From positions 22,000,597 to 22,064,596 of the forward strand of contig OZ038466.1 of the NCBI GenBank assembly GCA_964036295.1: DNA of 64,000 nt. Reading direction: 5' to 3'. Shown here one piece after another: positions 51,683 to 63,280 of this stretch. Source of the DNA: Plumapathes pennacea. Lineage: Eukaryota; Cnidaria; Anthozoa; Antipatharia; Myriopathidae. The translations under genes were made by a program, and so were the position numbers. The notes beneath the pieces were generated by a model. It was not told where the DNA came from. It saw only the letters and a program-made list of their open reading frames with translations, and ran no database searches. The first letter of the stretch is position 1, and every line of letters starts with the position of its first letter.

Positions 51683-53355
51683 TAAGCCTTATCCATGCCA
51701 GATTTACGCAGCTCTTCCTCTTGGGCAGACACTTCGAGATTTTGGTGTTAGAGAGAGGGGTAGGGTGGGGAGGACTGCTTCCCCAGCACATAGTTATAGC
51801 TGCGTGCGGAAAGTCGACAATAAGACGAGGAGTGTATTACGGACAAGTATTCGAATAACAAGTCGACAGTGTGTAATAATAAAAAAAAAAGTCGTGGCAA
51901 TCAGAGCAGGATTATGCACGGGGTGGGGGAGTTGGGAGGCTGCGCACGCGAAGGGGGCGGGGGTGGGGACGGGACTGTCCTTGTTAATATGCCACCAGAA
52001 AATGTGGGCGGACAAACGCAGTTACGGCTCTTACATAACCTTTGTAAAGACGATTGCGGATATTTAGCAATATAGGGGAATAAAACACGATTTGCTAAAT
52101 AGCTTCATTCTTTGAGTCTTCCTGTAAACGAAATATGACTGATGTACACAATATACGATACAAATATAAAAATATAGCAATTATTGAATCGTTGTTATGG
52201 ACAGTAAAAGAGAGACAGTGTTTGAGTTATAGACAGGCGAACGGATCGATCTAAGTGAAGCTTTCTTCGGTCAGTAATTTCGAATGTTAATTTGATAACC
52301 GCGAGTCGACTGAAATCATAACTCATTCAAGTTTCGATGCGGCGAAAGCCTGAGCACTACCAGTTGGCACCAGCAGAGCCAATCAAGCAAACGTCAATCA
52401 CAGTTACGTCATGGATATAAAATAAACAACGTACATGATCTCATGCTCTATTCTTGGAACATGAAAGTAACGCGAGGGAAATGGTTTTTTGTGCCTCCCT
52501 CAACCTGTGCTTTGGCTTGTTTGTGCTTTTCTTTACTGTGATAATAACTCTGGGCTGTTGTTCGTGTTGGTTCGATTATTTTTCTATGTCCAAGGTGGAG
52601 AGAAGCAAGAAAGAGGATACGTGGTATGTGTCTATTGCTGTCTTTTTCCCTCCCTGAAATTGCTTGTTGGTGGTGGATATATACATCTTAAAGCTTTGTT
52701 CTATTTCTCAGTCACATACAGATTGAAGACGAACGCGTCAAGAACCCTTCATAAGTGAATACAAGGAAACGACAAGGTTTGTACGATTAATAGAACACTT
52801 ATAAACCCAACTCAGTATAAGGTAGTTGATTGGCTCAAACTGACCAATGAGAGCAACGGAAGAGTTCCAGTAGGAATAAAGTAGAACGATGGACGCTTTT
52901 AAAACGAAGTCCCGATGGAAACCTGGATTGATTTGACTATGTAATTTAACTCTGTCTGTGGATCGTACTTGTTGTTGTTGTTTATTACTGCATAATAGAA
53001 CACTACCTAGCAGAAACAGAGCAATAGATAGTAGGAAAAGAAAAAGAAAAAGAAGAAAAAAATAATAATAGAAGATTGACTGACACATTGTCAGCGATGG
53101 CTAAGATTTTTGCTACAGGTTTAGACTTCAGAGACCCCTGTTTTAGCGCGTTTCTTGTTCTCATGTGTTGGGGAAATGTCCACGGTCCAGCGCCTAAGAA
53201 TGAAACACCTGCAAGTTTATTAAACTAAGGCGTGTCCATTTGAGTAATACATTGTCTGCAATCTTTTCACTAGTCAAATCAATTAGTTCTCTTTGTGTAT
53301 CTTATTCTACGATATCTAGTACACCCCTGGATTGGTTATCTTATTGGATGGGGAT

Positions 53356-53357
<2 letters not shown>

Positions 53358-53395
<38 letters not shown>
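53358..53395. repeat. G homopolymer of 38 bases
   Basis: Uninterrupted G run, preceded by GGGGATGA. It is capable of forming quadruplex structures. The exact length may be affected by sequencing. Confidence 0.9.
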
Positions 53396-53397
<2 letters not shown>

Positions 53398-55189
53398 GCA
53401 GTTAGAGGGCGTGGAAGGGAACAACCTTACAGTACGTTTTCGTTTTAGAGGCTTATTTGCAGAACTTTGATATACCCCTCGGTACTTTCCCGCTCTTCTT
53501 TGGGTGATTTGACTTAAGATGTGATAAGATCTTCCATCCAAAGGAACCGAAAAGAAGCGGTATATTATATATGCCACTTTCATTTTCGTGCGCAGTTTGC
53601 GTGGCTGAGAAATTTTGGCGAGCCACTTGATTATAAAAATTTGTGTGCAGAGTGAAGAACGTCTTCTTTGGTCATAATGAACTTATGCAGAAACAAATTC
53701 AAGCTCAGGTGAAAGATTTAATTGAAAGACACTTGTTTAAACGGAAAGTAAAACGTACCATTCGCTACTGCACATGCCTATAAAGTTGCTTATTTGCTTG
53801 ACAATGTGGCCCAAAAATCAGTCATCTAAAAGGTTCTCGTTCAGTGAAAGTTTTGTCATTTGAAAATTCGACAGTAGAATGACAGGGAATATTGCCAAGA
53901 GCTCTTACAATTTAGCACTTAATGAACCAGTGCTAACTTTAAGAAAAACATTGTGGATCTATATAGCGCAAATTCAAAACGGACCAATTCATGACACAAA
54001 ATTGCATTGATTGGGGCTTTCTCCTCCTTCATACATTTGTCTGTTGTGGAAACTCCCACGACTTTTTAAATAAAACCCTGCCGATCACAATTCAATTTCT
54101 CTCAACCATCCTCATAGAAAGTGTACGAGTAACATGGTGAGAACTGACAGTTGTATCAGTTTTTGTCTGAACAATGTATAAGACACTATGCTCTCTAACA
54201 TATCTAGAGTATTTATGTACGAACAGAAAAGATTGACCTTGATTACACTTAGATTGAAAAAACAATTTTTTTTTTTTTTTGCTTACTGAATTTTCAATTA
54301 ACCTGCTGTACGCTGTGAAATGTCTGTCACATGTTCTGGTGGGTGGCGTCATGTATTGTTGGGAAACACACGGACAGGTTACCTGTAAAATTAGTTTCTT
54401 TGTGTGGGTGGCTCAATCAAGCTAAATGGAATAGCAAGTCGACACCGAGAAGAATTTTGTAAAGAAAATACTAAGAGTTTCGTACCATGTTAACCAGAGG
54501 TTCGTAGACATTTTTTTTTAGATAATCACAGACTAACTATAAGCGACGTTTTCTTGACTTCGAATACAGGAACTTACACAATAGACTTTTTTGGGGGAAT
54601 ATGACGTAGGGAGTGATAATTCACGTGAAATAAGGTGCGATTCTTTGGCGTAATGAAAACCTACAGGCGTTTTCTTCGCTGACAATCTTCAATGCATTAT
54701 ATTTTGCCAAAGTCAAGTATGGTTAAAACAATATTGTGTAGAATGTTTGAAAACAAAGGCAAGTCCTGCTTTGATTCGCGCAAATGTACACATTTATATT
54801 TATCCATAACAGTGTGATGGATGAGAAATGTTGGTTTAGAGACTGAAGATTTCGTGTTTCACGAGTTCTGCTATGCTTTCTTGTCGGATAATTGTGACCT
54901 GTTTATATGGCTGATGGTAGACCCCTTTGACTCTCGTGGAAGAATAGCTAAATGCATAAGACAACAATAAAATACAAAACAAAAAAAATAAGTCTCAATT
55001 CCAAGAAGAGGCTTTTCAGAATTTTGTCTAAATTGGCTATCGTTTGAATTAAACAGGGCATAATCATGTGAACAAGACCTAATTAGATCATCACTGGACC
55101 TGAGGTTAAATTCGACTTGGCTTGCGAATCAGTGTGCGATCACAGAAGCGAAAACCGTTCATAACAGTTACATAGTTTTGACATAGCTG

Positions 55190-55460
55190 TCTACAGTATA
55201 TCAGAGTTTGACATAGCTCTCTCCAGTATATCAAAGTTTTAACATAGCTTCCTCCAGTATATATCAAAGTTTTAACATAGCTTCCTCCAGTATATATCAA
55301 AGTTTTAACATAGCTTCCTCCAGTATATATCAAGTTTTGACATAGCTTTCTCCAGTATATATCAAAGTTTTGACATAGCTTTCTCCAGTATATATCAAAG
55401 TTTTGACATAGCTCTCTCCAGTATATCAAAGTTTTAACATAGCTGCTACAGTATATCAAG
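55190..55460. repeat. Minisatellite upstream of the M8 protease
   Basis: About eight units of 29-36 bp containing TTTGACATAGCTTTCTCCAG or TTTAACATAGCTTCCTCCAG followed by TATATATCAAAG. It ends about 60 bp before the first plausible acceptor of the protease gene. Confidence 0.92.
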
Positions 55461-55516
55461 GTTAGTTGGAGCGGTAGATTTTCTGTGCTGACAGTAAACA
55501 ATCCATTGTATTGCAG

Positions 55517-57648
55517 ATAGCATAAACGTACTATCTGGTGCAGACACGAGGTTTTCTACTATTCAAGGAGTTGCGAAGTTTGTCACGTGGTCATTGCTCT
55601 TTTGTTTAGCGCTCAGCACCAGCGCATTGACGGCGCATGCGCATCACTGGATTCCCAAGAAACACGAGATGAATCACAACGTGCGAGTGGGTCCGCCACA
55701 CATCTTCAGAAAACAAGCGTTCTCACAAAAGATCCGTTTCGAAGTTAAATACGATGCCAGCGTCCCGAAACTCAGCGAAGCAAAGTATGCGCTTGTAACA
55801 GGAAAACTGATTCCCAAAGCCGTGGAGTATTTTCACAACACGTTGAGTGTGCGACCCAGCAAAGTTGCGATAAAGCTGCAAAGAACGTGTAAAAATAACG
55901 CGTATTTCTTGAAAGACAGCAGTGGCGCCAAAAATGGTGACGTGCAGTTTTGTAAGTTAGACTGCGTGACGACCAAGTGCGGGCCCATCACAGTACCCGC
56001 TGACCACTTGGATCAGTGTCGCGTGTGCGATTCGGAAGGGGTTCGTTGCTCCTCGGCCCCGGGAAATCGGTGGGCATCGGGAGTCGGGGTAGATTCGAGG
56101 GACTTCATTCTCTATGTGTCTGCTACTCAGACTTCGCACTGTGATTCAGCGAACGCCGTTGCCTACGCATCTTATTGTCAACAGGAGCACGTGCTGGATC
56201 GGCCTATAGCGGGATTTGCGAATATCTGCCCCGACCGGCTGGGTACAGACGAGAGACATTTCTCGAATCTCTTAGCCACGATTAAGCACGAGATCTATCA
56301 CGCGCTCGGGTTTAGCGCGGGGCTTTTTGCGTTTTACAGAAACGCAAACGGCGTTCCGTACACGAGAAGGACGGAACACGGCCTGCCCGCTTTTAACGAA
56401 AAGTACGGCTTGTACCAGTGGAGCGACAAGGTCGTGCGCAGAGTCGTGCGCAAAAAGTGGGAAGTGAAGCGTGGGGTCATCTCGCGCGAGGTCAACATGA
56501 TTGTGACGCCAAAAGTGAGGTCCGCTGTTCGCCGTCACTTCGCTTGTCCCACGCTGGAAGGAGCAGAGATCGAGAACCAGGGAGGGGTGGGAACTGAGCT
56601 GACACATTGGGAGAAACGCGTATTCGAAAACGAGGCCATGACGGGCACGTATACACAGAACCCAGTCTTCTCCCGGATTACTTTGGCCTTGATGGATGAC
56701 ACGGGCTGGTACCGAGCTAATTACAGCATGGCTGAAGAGCTGGACTGGGGCCGAGATCAGGGCTGTCTCTTTACGAAAGCTAGCTGCAAGACTTGGATGG
56801 AATCACGCTTGCGCAGACAACCGTCAGCTGACCCATTTTGCTTTACGATCAAGAAAGCTCCACTCCACATGCGCTGCACACACAGTAGACTATCAGTGGC
56901 GCTCTGTAACTTGAAAAAGTTCGACCGAGCTTTACCCGAGGAGTATCAATACTTCAGTCACCTTTTGGAGAATGACGCAGACCCTCATTCCCGGCGGCAT
57001 GCTGGGAAGCGTCGAGAGACAATTGTGCGAGAGACGAGTTCGTATGGCGGAGCAGTTGCGCTGGCTGACTACTGCCCGTTTTATCAGAAGTTCACGCTCA
57101 CTGGAACAGGTGCGGTGAAACGTGAGACCACGTGTAATGTGGCGGGAAATGCGCCCGCTGAGCAGGATAACTACGGACTCGAAGAATACGGGCGCAGTTC
57201 AAAATGCATCGAGCAAGGTCGTCCGTGGTTGGCAAAGAAGGAGCTTCTGACTCGAACTATGCTGGACTGGGGAAGCGGCTGCTACAGGGTCAAGTGCAAC
57301 GGTGGGCTGCAGATAGAGGTGTCTGGTAAAACGTATTATTGCCAGCGCAGGGGACAGCTCGTGGAGGTATCTGGGACACTCCAGAATTGGCTCATTAACG
57401 GCTCTTTGGTGTGTCCGTCCTGCGAGGAGTTTTGTGGTCGTGATAAAGGCTGCCCTCAGGAAGTGGAAAGTTTGTACAAAGGGATTGTGTTTACTGAGGA
57501 GAGGTACAAGAGTGGTGCTAGTAGAATCATGTCCGGAGGTTTTGCCGAACATCTGAGCGTCTCAATTTGGAGAACAGTGATTGGTTTAGTCTTGTTTTTA
57601 GTTCTGAGCGAGTCATTGAACGTCTGCTATTATGATGTAAGTCTGTAG
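55517..57648 (+). CDS. Leishmanolysin-like (M8) zinc metalloprotease, 5' end incomplete
   Basis: Related to LMLN/invadolysin, a membrane-associated zinc protease. The large exon is open from an acceptor (TTGCAG|) at 55516 to a stop at 57648. No ATG lies in frame before the hydrophobic segment WSLLFCLALSTSALTAHA, which looks like a signal peptide, so the start codon is probably in an upstream exon I could not find. Counting from 55594 as residue 1, the zinc site HEIYHALGFS begins at residue 232 and the third ligand is probably His338 in LTHWEKRVFENEAMTG. Matching family blocks are FANICPDRL, SRITLALMDDTGWY and LDWGRDQGC. The many cysteines fit an extracellular protein. A hydrophobic C-terminus (VIGLVLFLVL) suggests a GPI or membrane anchor. 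The sequence GTAAGT at 57637, just before the stop, could be a donor to a further exon. Confidence 0.88.
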
Positions 57649-58291
57649 GACCCCAATAGTACTTGAAGGTGTTTTAAGTAGAATTATACTATCGTTGTGA
57701 ATCATTAATATAAATTTCTATACGCCAATATTTTGGATTCTTCACCTTGTAACTATTGCTTGATTACAGCTTGCAGAACGTGACAGCCATCTTTGATTGC
57801 ATTGAGAGCCATTGGAAATATATTTTTTTACATAATAGAACTGACATGTTGGGACTCAAATTAAACATGTTTTGACTGATTCGGGGTTGCTTTTTTGCTT
57901 CTAAAGACGAGCGAAGGTTCCTCATCTGGATTCTCTGTATGGCCCGCTATGGAAGCAGATCTTATATATAATGTATATAAGAAAAGGACTTTACAGTCAA
58001 ACTTGTTTTAGCGGCCACTCTCGGGGAACAGCCAATTGACCTCTCAATATAGAATTCTCGAAATTACTCAAAAGAGGGGGAAAGGTTGTCATAAAGGGAA
58101 CATGTGACGCTGAAGACGTGAAGCTTTGAGAGATCTGTCACAGGCTACAAAACTGAGAGCTTGAAAAGTAAGAAATGTATATATTTGTCCTTCACGCGCA
58201 CACGCACGCACACGCAATTCAATCCCACGCAACCACACACACGTGCACGCGTGGACCCACACGTACACGAAGGTACACGCACGCTAAACCA
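57649..58291. other. Convergent region between the M8 protease and fucosyltransferase-like paralog
   Basis: Non-coding. It contains a fragment resembling a pogo-like MITE end near 57993-58020 (TACAGTCAAACTTGTTTTAG) and an ACAC-rich stretch at 58198-58280. Confidence 0.55.
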
Positions 58292-59830
58292 TCATATAGT
58301 AAGATGCCTTTTTGAGCACTCGCTCATAATGAGCTGGCACATCTCGAATTTCAACCTTCGCTGCGTAAATTTACAAGTCACACATGCAATTCTTTGCGCA
58401 ACGTTTGTATGGTTTGTCCCGCCAGAATCAGTCTTCTTTGGGTCCTCGACGAGATATTTTCTTCCCACGGTATGACCAGCCCAGCGAACCGTCACGTGAT
58501 CAGTTAGAAGGCCTTCTTTCATTCGGGCCTCGTGTACGCGTGCGCGTTGAATCAAGTAGGAATCCGCTGGACCCGCAAAAAGTCTGGCGTACTTACAAAT
58601 TAATTCCCCTAGCAAGTTTGCTACATCTTGCCTCAGGTGGGGTTGGATTCCTAGCGGGATTATGTTTGATGTTACATGAATGTTGTATCCGTGCCTTCGC
58701 AAAGGCTCCAGTAGTGTTAAATTCTCCCATTTAGTCACTACAAACAAGCGATGGCTCACTTGCAGAAACTTTCGTTTTTGCATTTCACGGAGTCTAAAGT
58801 TAACTGCATTCTTTATCACTGCCAGATCCTCTTCTTCTGGAATCAAGAGCGCGTTGAACGGCTTCTTAATTTTCCCTACAATACCTCGTATTTTGTCCAG
58901 GACGTAAGGCGTGAAGCGTATGTATTGAGATGCCCATTTTTGAGCGGACAGAGCACGTTCCTTAGATAGAAACCTGATGTCTGTCATAGCAAGTGATCCT
59001 CCTCTAAAATAGATGACATCTTCTTTAACGAGAGCCAGCTCTGATAAAATTCCTCGAACGAATGGGTTGGGCTTTTGCGGGTCGTCCATCATTTCGAGTT
59101 CTTGGTCACAGATGGGTTCCACACCTGGCATGGACGAAGCTACAGTTGCAAAGTGTTGCGCATTTAGTACTGCCCACGCCTGGAAATTCTTCGGAGAGGG
59201 AAGAAAATCCGTCCAGAAACCCAGAGACTCTTTATGGCACACATCGTACCAAGTAGCATTTCCGAATTCCTGGAGAAACTGACGGTGTGTGCCACGAATC
59301 TGTTTAACGTGAATCAGCTTGCTCAAGATGTACAAATCAATAACGGACGAGATGGGAACAGTGTACTTTTGATCGATCAAGTCGTAAACGTGCGCATCTG
59401 GTTCAAGATTCTTTTGCACGAGTTTCTTGAGTCGCTTTCCTTCCATCTCACTGACAAGTGGATAGACTAGCAAGGTCCTGTTTAACAGTTTGGCAAATAT
59501 GACTGCATTTTCGAAAGCAAGTAATTGTTTGCTCCAGCTTCCTATGGGAGGTTCATAGGAAATGTACTTTATCCTCGTCTTAACCCCAGGTGTTGCAGTA
59601 AAAGTGAAACCGTCGTCTGTGAGATCTTCGACTGAAAGAAATACTTGACCATAGCTCGCTTCTTCCAAGGTTTCTGTTCTCCCGCGGCGATATGTCCTCG
59701 CTGGGAAGTAGATTAATGTTATGGTAACCAATAAGAGAACCATAATGACAAAGCAGTCGACACTTCTCTTTAGGGTAGAGACTGAACAGTGCGTGAGCAA
59801 GGTGATAGGTCCTCTCTCGCCACACAACAT
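58292..59830 (-). CDS. O-fucosyltransferase-like paralog lacking the HxRxxD motif, probable pseudoenzyme
   Basis: 512 residues, intronless, starting at the ATG at 59830 (upstream in-frame sequence has no ATG). A membrane anchor lies at about residues 21-40 (FVIMVLLLVTITLIYFP). It is clearly homologous to the gene at 49396: YISYEPPIGSW, FAKLLNRTLLVYPL, YDVCHKESLGFWTDFLPS and FLSKERALSAQKWASQYIR. At the position of HVRRTD it has LIPEEE (residues 329-334), so the nucleotide-binding His and Arg are gone, and GGGWNNQ is IGSWSKQ. The open frame is intact over 1.5 kb, which argues for a selected non-catalytic or differently working protein rather than a dead gene. The C-terminus has an extra tail of about 60 residues. 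Confidence 0.8.
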   Translation of the reverse strand: MLCGERGPITLLTHCSVSTLKRSVDCFVIMVLLLVTITLIYFPARTYRRGRTETLEEASYGQVFLSVEDLTDDGFTFTATPGVKTRIKYISYEPPIGSWSKQLLAFENAVIFAKLLNRTLLVYPLVSEMEGKRLKKLVQKNLEPDAHVYDLIDQKYTVPISSVIDLYILSKLIHVKQIRGTHRQFLQEFGNATWYDVCHKESLGFWTDFLPSPKNFQAWAVLNAQHFATVASSMPGVEPICDQELEMMDDPQKPNPFVRGILSELALVKEDVIYFRGGSLAMTDIRFLSKERALSAQKWASQYIRFTPYVLDKIRGIVGKIKKPFNALLIPEEEDLAVIKNAVNFRLREMQKRKFLQVSHRLFVVTKWENLTLLEPLRRHGYNIHVTSNIIPLGIQPHLRQDVANLLGELICKYARLFAGPADSYLIQRARVHEARMKEGLLTDHVTVRWAGHTVGRKYLVEDPKKTDSGGTNHTNVAQRIACVTCKFTQRRLKFEMCQLIMSECSKRHLTI

Positions 59831-60279
59831 ATTTAGTTCGTTCAAACCACGGACTTTGCAAAACAAATTGCATTCTTTGTTGTTCGTTCACCCTCTTGTC
59901 GATTGTGCTTACGCCATCATGTAATAAGCTAATTTTAAAAGGTTCTCCTTCCTTGGGTTATTTCACTGTTGATTAATATCTTCTCCACGAAATTCCAGAT
60001 TGTTTACGCAAAACTTGAAGTATTTTTGCAAGGGTAGCACGGTGCGAGCGCTTCATGAGTTTTGACAAAGCAATTTTTTGCTTTACTGGGCCGCGCGCAA
60101 ACAACCTGTTTGATTCCAATTTCTATAAAACAGCTGGTCCATATAACGGGCAGGTGGTCTGTTAATTTATCACTCTCTACCAGTCACTTCTGAGCATTCA
60201 TAATTTATTCGATGTTGTTCCTTTGTAAGACGGGATATTTACAGGAATATAGCTCTCCATACTGTTAGCTAAGCCCTTA

Positions 60280-60505
60280 ACCTTGTTCATTTTAACTTCC
60301 AAGATTGATCCGAAAATTTTTTCTTTTCAGTCTCTCACCAGGAATATATTATCATGCAGTATGGGGGACTTGCCTCTTGACACCTTACTTAGATAAAAAC
60401 TGATTTAAAATATCTATTCTCACTACAACACTCAACATTTCCCACTAAATAGGTTGGGAGAATTTATATTTTGAGCTTGGGAGTAAAAAGTGTAATCCTT
60501 GAATT
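60280..60505. repeat. Dispersed repeat family A, copy near 60.4 kb
   Basis: TCTCTCACCAGGAATATATT and GGTTGGGAGAATTTATATTT match the copies at 22.4, 23.7 and 51.4 kb. Confidence 0.6.
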
Positions 60506-60539
60506 TAGTTTTATTATATATATATATTTTATATATATA

Positions 60540-60820
60540 CAGCCCTTTGCAAAAATTTTGAGCCCTCAATATAGATCACTATATACAAATATCAAGTGCA
60601 TTGTGGGAAGGTAATGGTTCTAAAATTGCATACAAACCACACAAATCAGAACAATATATTACCAGAAAGATATTTAAGTTCAAAATACAATGATTACTGC
60701 GTGTTCATCCTCGTTATTTGGCTGGGGAAGAAAATTTTCCAGTTGAACTCTTCCCAGAATGCACTCGATATTTGTATATAGTGACATATATTGAGGGCTC
60801 AAAATTTTTGCAAAGGGCTG
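60540..60820. mobile_element. Mariner-type MITE with about 71-bp inverted repeats in a TA array
   Basis: CAGCCCTTTGCAAAAATTTT at the left and its complement at the right end lie within inverted repeats that run about 71 bp (60540-60610 and 60750-60820). The element is flanked by TA on both sides. TTGCAAAA near the tip is typical of Tc1/mariner elements. The interior of about 140 bp is non-coding. Confidence 0.87.
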
Positions 60821-61122
<302 letters not shown>

Positions 61123-61225
61123 ACTAAGGCATTGTTCAATTCCATATATATGTCTGATTCATACAATGGCTCTGGATCTGGCTCTTCCACCTTCGACCTA
61201 TAACTGATCTTGCAAATTCTTGTGA

Positions 61226-61331
61226 ACTACAGTAGACCACGCTATTTTGAACTCGGTTATCTCAAACTCCACGCTATTTCGATCTATTTCCCGCTTCCCT
61301 TGAGAGTTCGAGATAGCGAGGTTCTACTGTA
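61226..61331. mobile_element. Pogo/Tigger-like MITE
   Basis: Ends TACAGTAGACCACGCTATTT and GATAGCGAGGTTCTACTGTA are inverted repeats, and both contain the TA typical of the target. Same family as the relic at 21332-21496. Confidence 0.7.
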
Positions 61332-61762
61332 TAATGAAATCTGATTAACAATTAAAAGTGGTGGTGATTACCGGCGGGTCTTAACCTCGCCGCCAAATAC
61401 GTCAATAAAGCCAAAAATGAGCTATTTTGTTTTCTGGAAAAAATTGGCAAAAATCGGGTTTGCGCGCGAGATTGTTTTACTGGAATCCGCCGAGAGTTGA
61501 ATTGGTATTCCGAGATTGAGGAACCAACCAAAACGCATGAAAAGCGCTATTCTCGGGTTGCAATCAATCTCTGGAGATTCAGAATACGAAGACATCGCGG
61601 CCATGTTGGATCCAGTTGTATGATAAAGTTAATTAGCAATCTTTTGTTAACCGTCCTGCAACATGGCCGCCATGACGTCAAAGTTGCAATAATTAACTAC
61701 ATGCCGACACTGCTTTATATGCCGATACTCTGGCGATACGCTTCAGTCACAAAGGAATCAAC

Positions 61763-62065
61763 ATGGCCGGTTGTTTGCCCTCGTTGGAAAACGTTTTCCG
61801 AAGAAGGAAAGTGCGCCCTGTCCCTGGTATAATGGTCCCACCATTTCCCGAAGAAGACATTTCTGATTCCGTCAAGAGGTATGCATCGATCGCTGCAGCC
61901 GAGAACACGGTCGCGCTGTCACCCTTTCGTAAAGATCAGCAGGAAAGGAGAGGAGCCATTTGCGAGCAGCTTGAAAAAAACGTGAGACAGCGCGGGGGAA
62001 TGCTAAACGACTTGAGGAAACAATTGATATTTGAAGACAATTTTAAATCAACTATCCAGGCTTAA
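61763..62065 (+). CDS. Small protein of 100 residues, unknown
   Basis: Starts at ATGGCC in a good context (AACATGG) and reads MAGCLPSLENVFRRRKVRP, then a helical, charged C-terminal half (RRGAICEQLEKNVRQRG). No family recognised. Composition looks coding, with few rare residues. An AATAAA lies at about 62262. The frame also extends upstream without an ATG. It could be a single-exon gene or chance. Confidence 0.4.
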   Translation: MAGCLPSLENVFRRRKVRPVPGIMVPPFPEEDISDSVKRYASIAAAENTVALSPFRKDQQERRGAICEQLEKNVRQRGGMLNDLRKQLIFEDNFKSTIQA

Positions 62066-62137
62066 GGAGCAAGCATCAACACACTTACAACTGTAAAGCG
62101 CCATGAGACAGTGTGACATGTGCGCTATATTAGAACA

Positions 62138-62138
62138 T

Positions 62139-62235
<97 letters not shown>
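62138..62235. repeat. ATT trinucleotide microsatellite
   Basis: About 32 perfect ATT units immediately downstream of the small frame at 61763-62065. Confidence 0.97.
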
Positions 62236-62633
62236 CGGTAACTGTGTATGCGGCCCTTGTAAATAAATGATATTTGAAGATATACGTGTTTGTAAAATCT
62301 GGAGAACAGTGCGTTGCTTCTGTGCCGATGTGATATTTTCAGTAGAAATCAGGCCGTTGAAATTAATTCCAAAATGCTTGACGTTACGCTTGGAGGGTGA
62401 AGAAGCTCGTTAGATTTACTCCGGTTCTCCCACACTTTATGAATTTATAGTCGTTCCTGACATCTTGTCCCCGAGCTCTGCGAGGGTCCTAATCACGACG
62501 CTAATGCTGTAGTATCGCGCTATTTGGAGACTCCAAGCGGGTCGCCATCTCGAAATCTAATGTTCGTGTGTCAGTCAGTCTGGCTGCAAACACCACACAC
62601 AGCAGCAAAAACAACACACATATACAAGGTCTG

Positions 62634-62825
62634 TAAGTTCAAGATTTTATTGTTCATTCATTATCATGCTAATGTTAACGTGACGAGTACAATCCAATAT
62701 CATGTTCACCTTCCGGTACGACTACGTAATTGCTCTACAACGCTATACAATAATCCCTCCTCCTCCCCCACTTAATCTTTATTTAAGACTCAGTACAGAG
62801 TCACCCTATTAAGCCCGCTATATAA
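62634..62825. repeat. Dispersed repeat family B, copy 2
   Basis: AAGTTCAAGATTTTATT, GACGAGTACAATCCAATAT, GACTCAGTACAGAG and AAGCCCGCTAT occur in the same order as at 28506-28690. Confidence 0.65.
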
Positions 62826-62972
62826 CAATCCCCTCCCCCTCCCCCTACTTCATCTTGGAAACTGTGAGCACTCTCTAAGGTCTTGCACCATTGGTCAACA
62901 AAACAAGAAGGACAGTGAACGCAATCATTGCCCCATTTAAGTCTCATATTGGGGCACACTGTGGTTGATAAG

Positions 62973-63280
62973 GGACGGGACATCTCAATTAACCCTTAAC
63001 GCCGTCTCATGTAGGGAAATATCCAAGTCGGCTTTTCTTGTAAAACTCACACAAGGACGTCTCACTGCACCTATCATGTATGTCTCATACGAAGGAACCT
63101 CTTTCACCCTTCACCTATAGTGAAATGGCCAAATAAGGGACCGGGACACCTCCTTCACTAAGTCTCATATAGGGAAATATTCCAGCCGTCTGTTCTTGTA
63201 AGACTCATATACGGACGCCTCACTGCATCCATCGTGTATTTCTCATACAGAGGAAACCCTTGCACCCTTCAAGTAAAACA
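62973..63280. repeat. Two-copy tandem repeat of about 165 bp
   Basis: The blocks GTCTCATGTAGGGAAATAT, CACTGCACCTATC and CACCCTTCA recur in the same order after about 165 bp (GTCTCATATAGGGAAATAT onward). No coding frame spans it. Confidence 0.8.

Larger units (their letters stand above)
50800..55516. other. Intergenic region between the fucosyltransferase-like gene and the M8 protease
   Basis: Holds a family A repeat (about 51345-51515), a foldback MITE (51516-51682), a possible first exon near 52454-52622 with TATAAAAT upstream, a run of 38 G (53358-53395) and a minisatellite (55190-55460). No full gene is seen. Confidence 0.6.
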
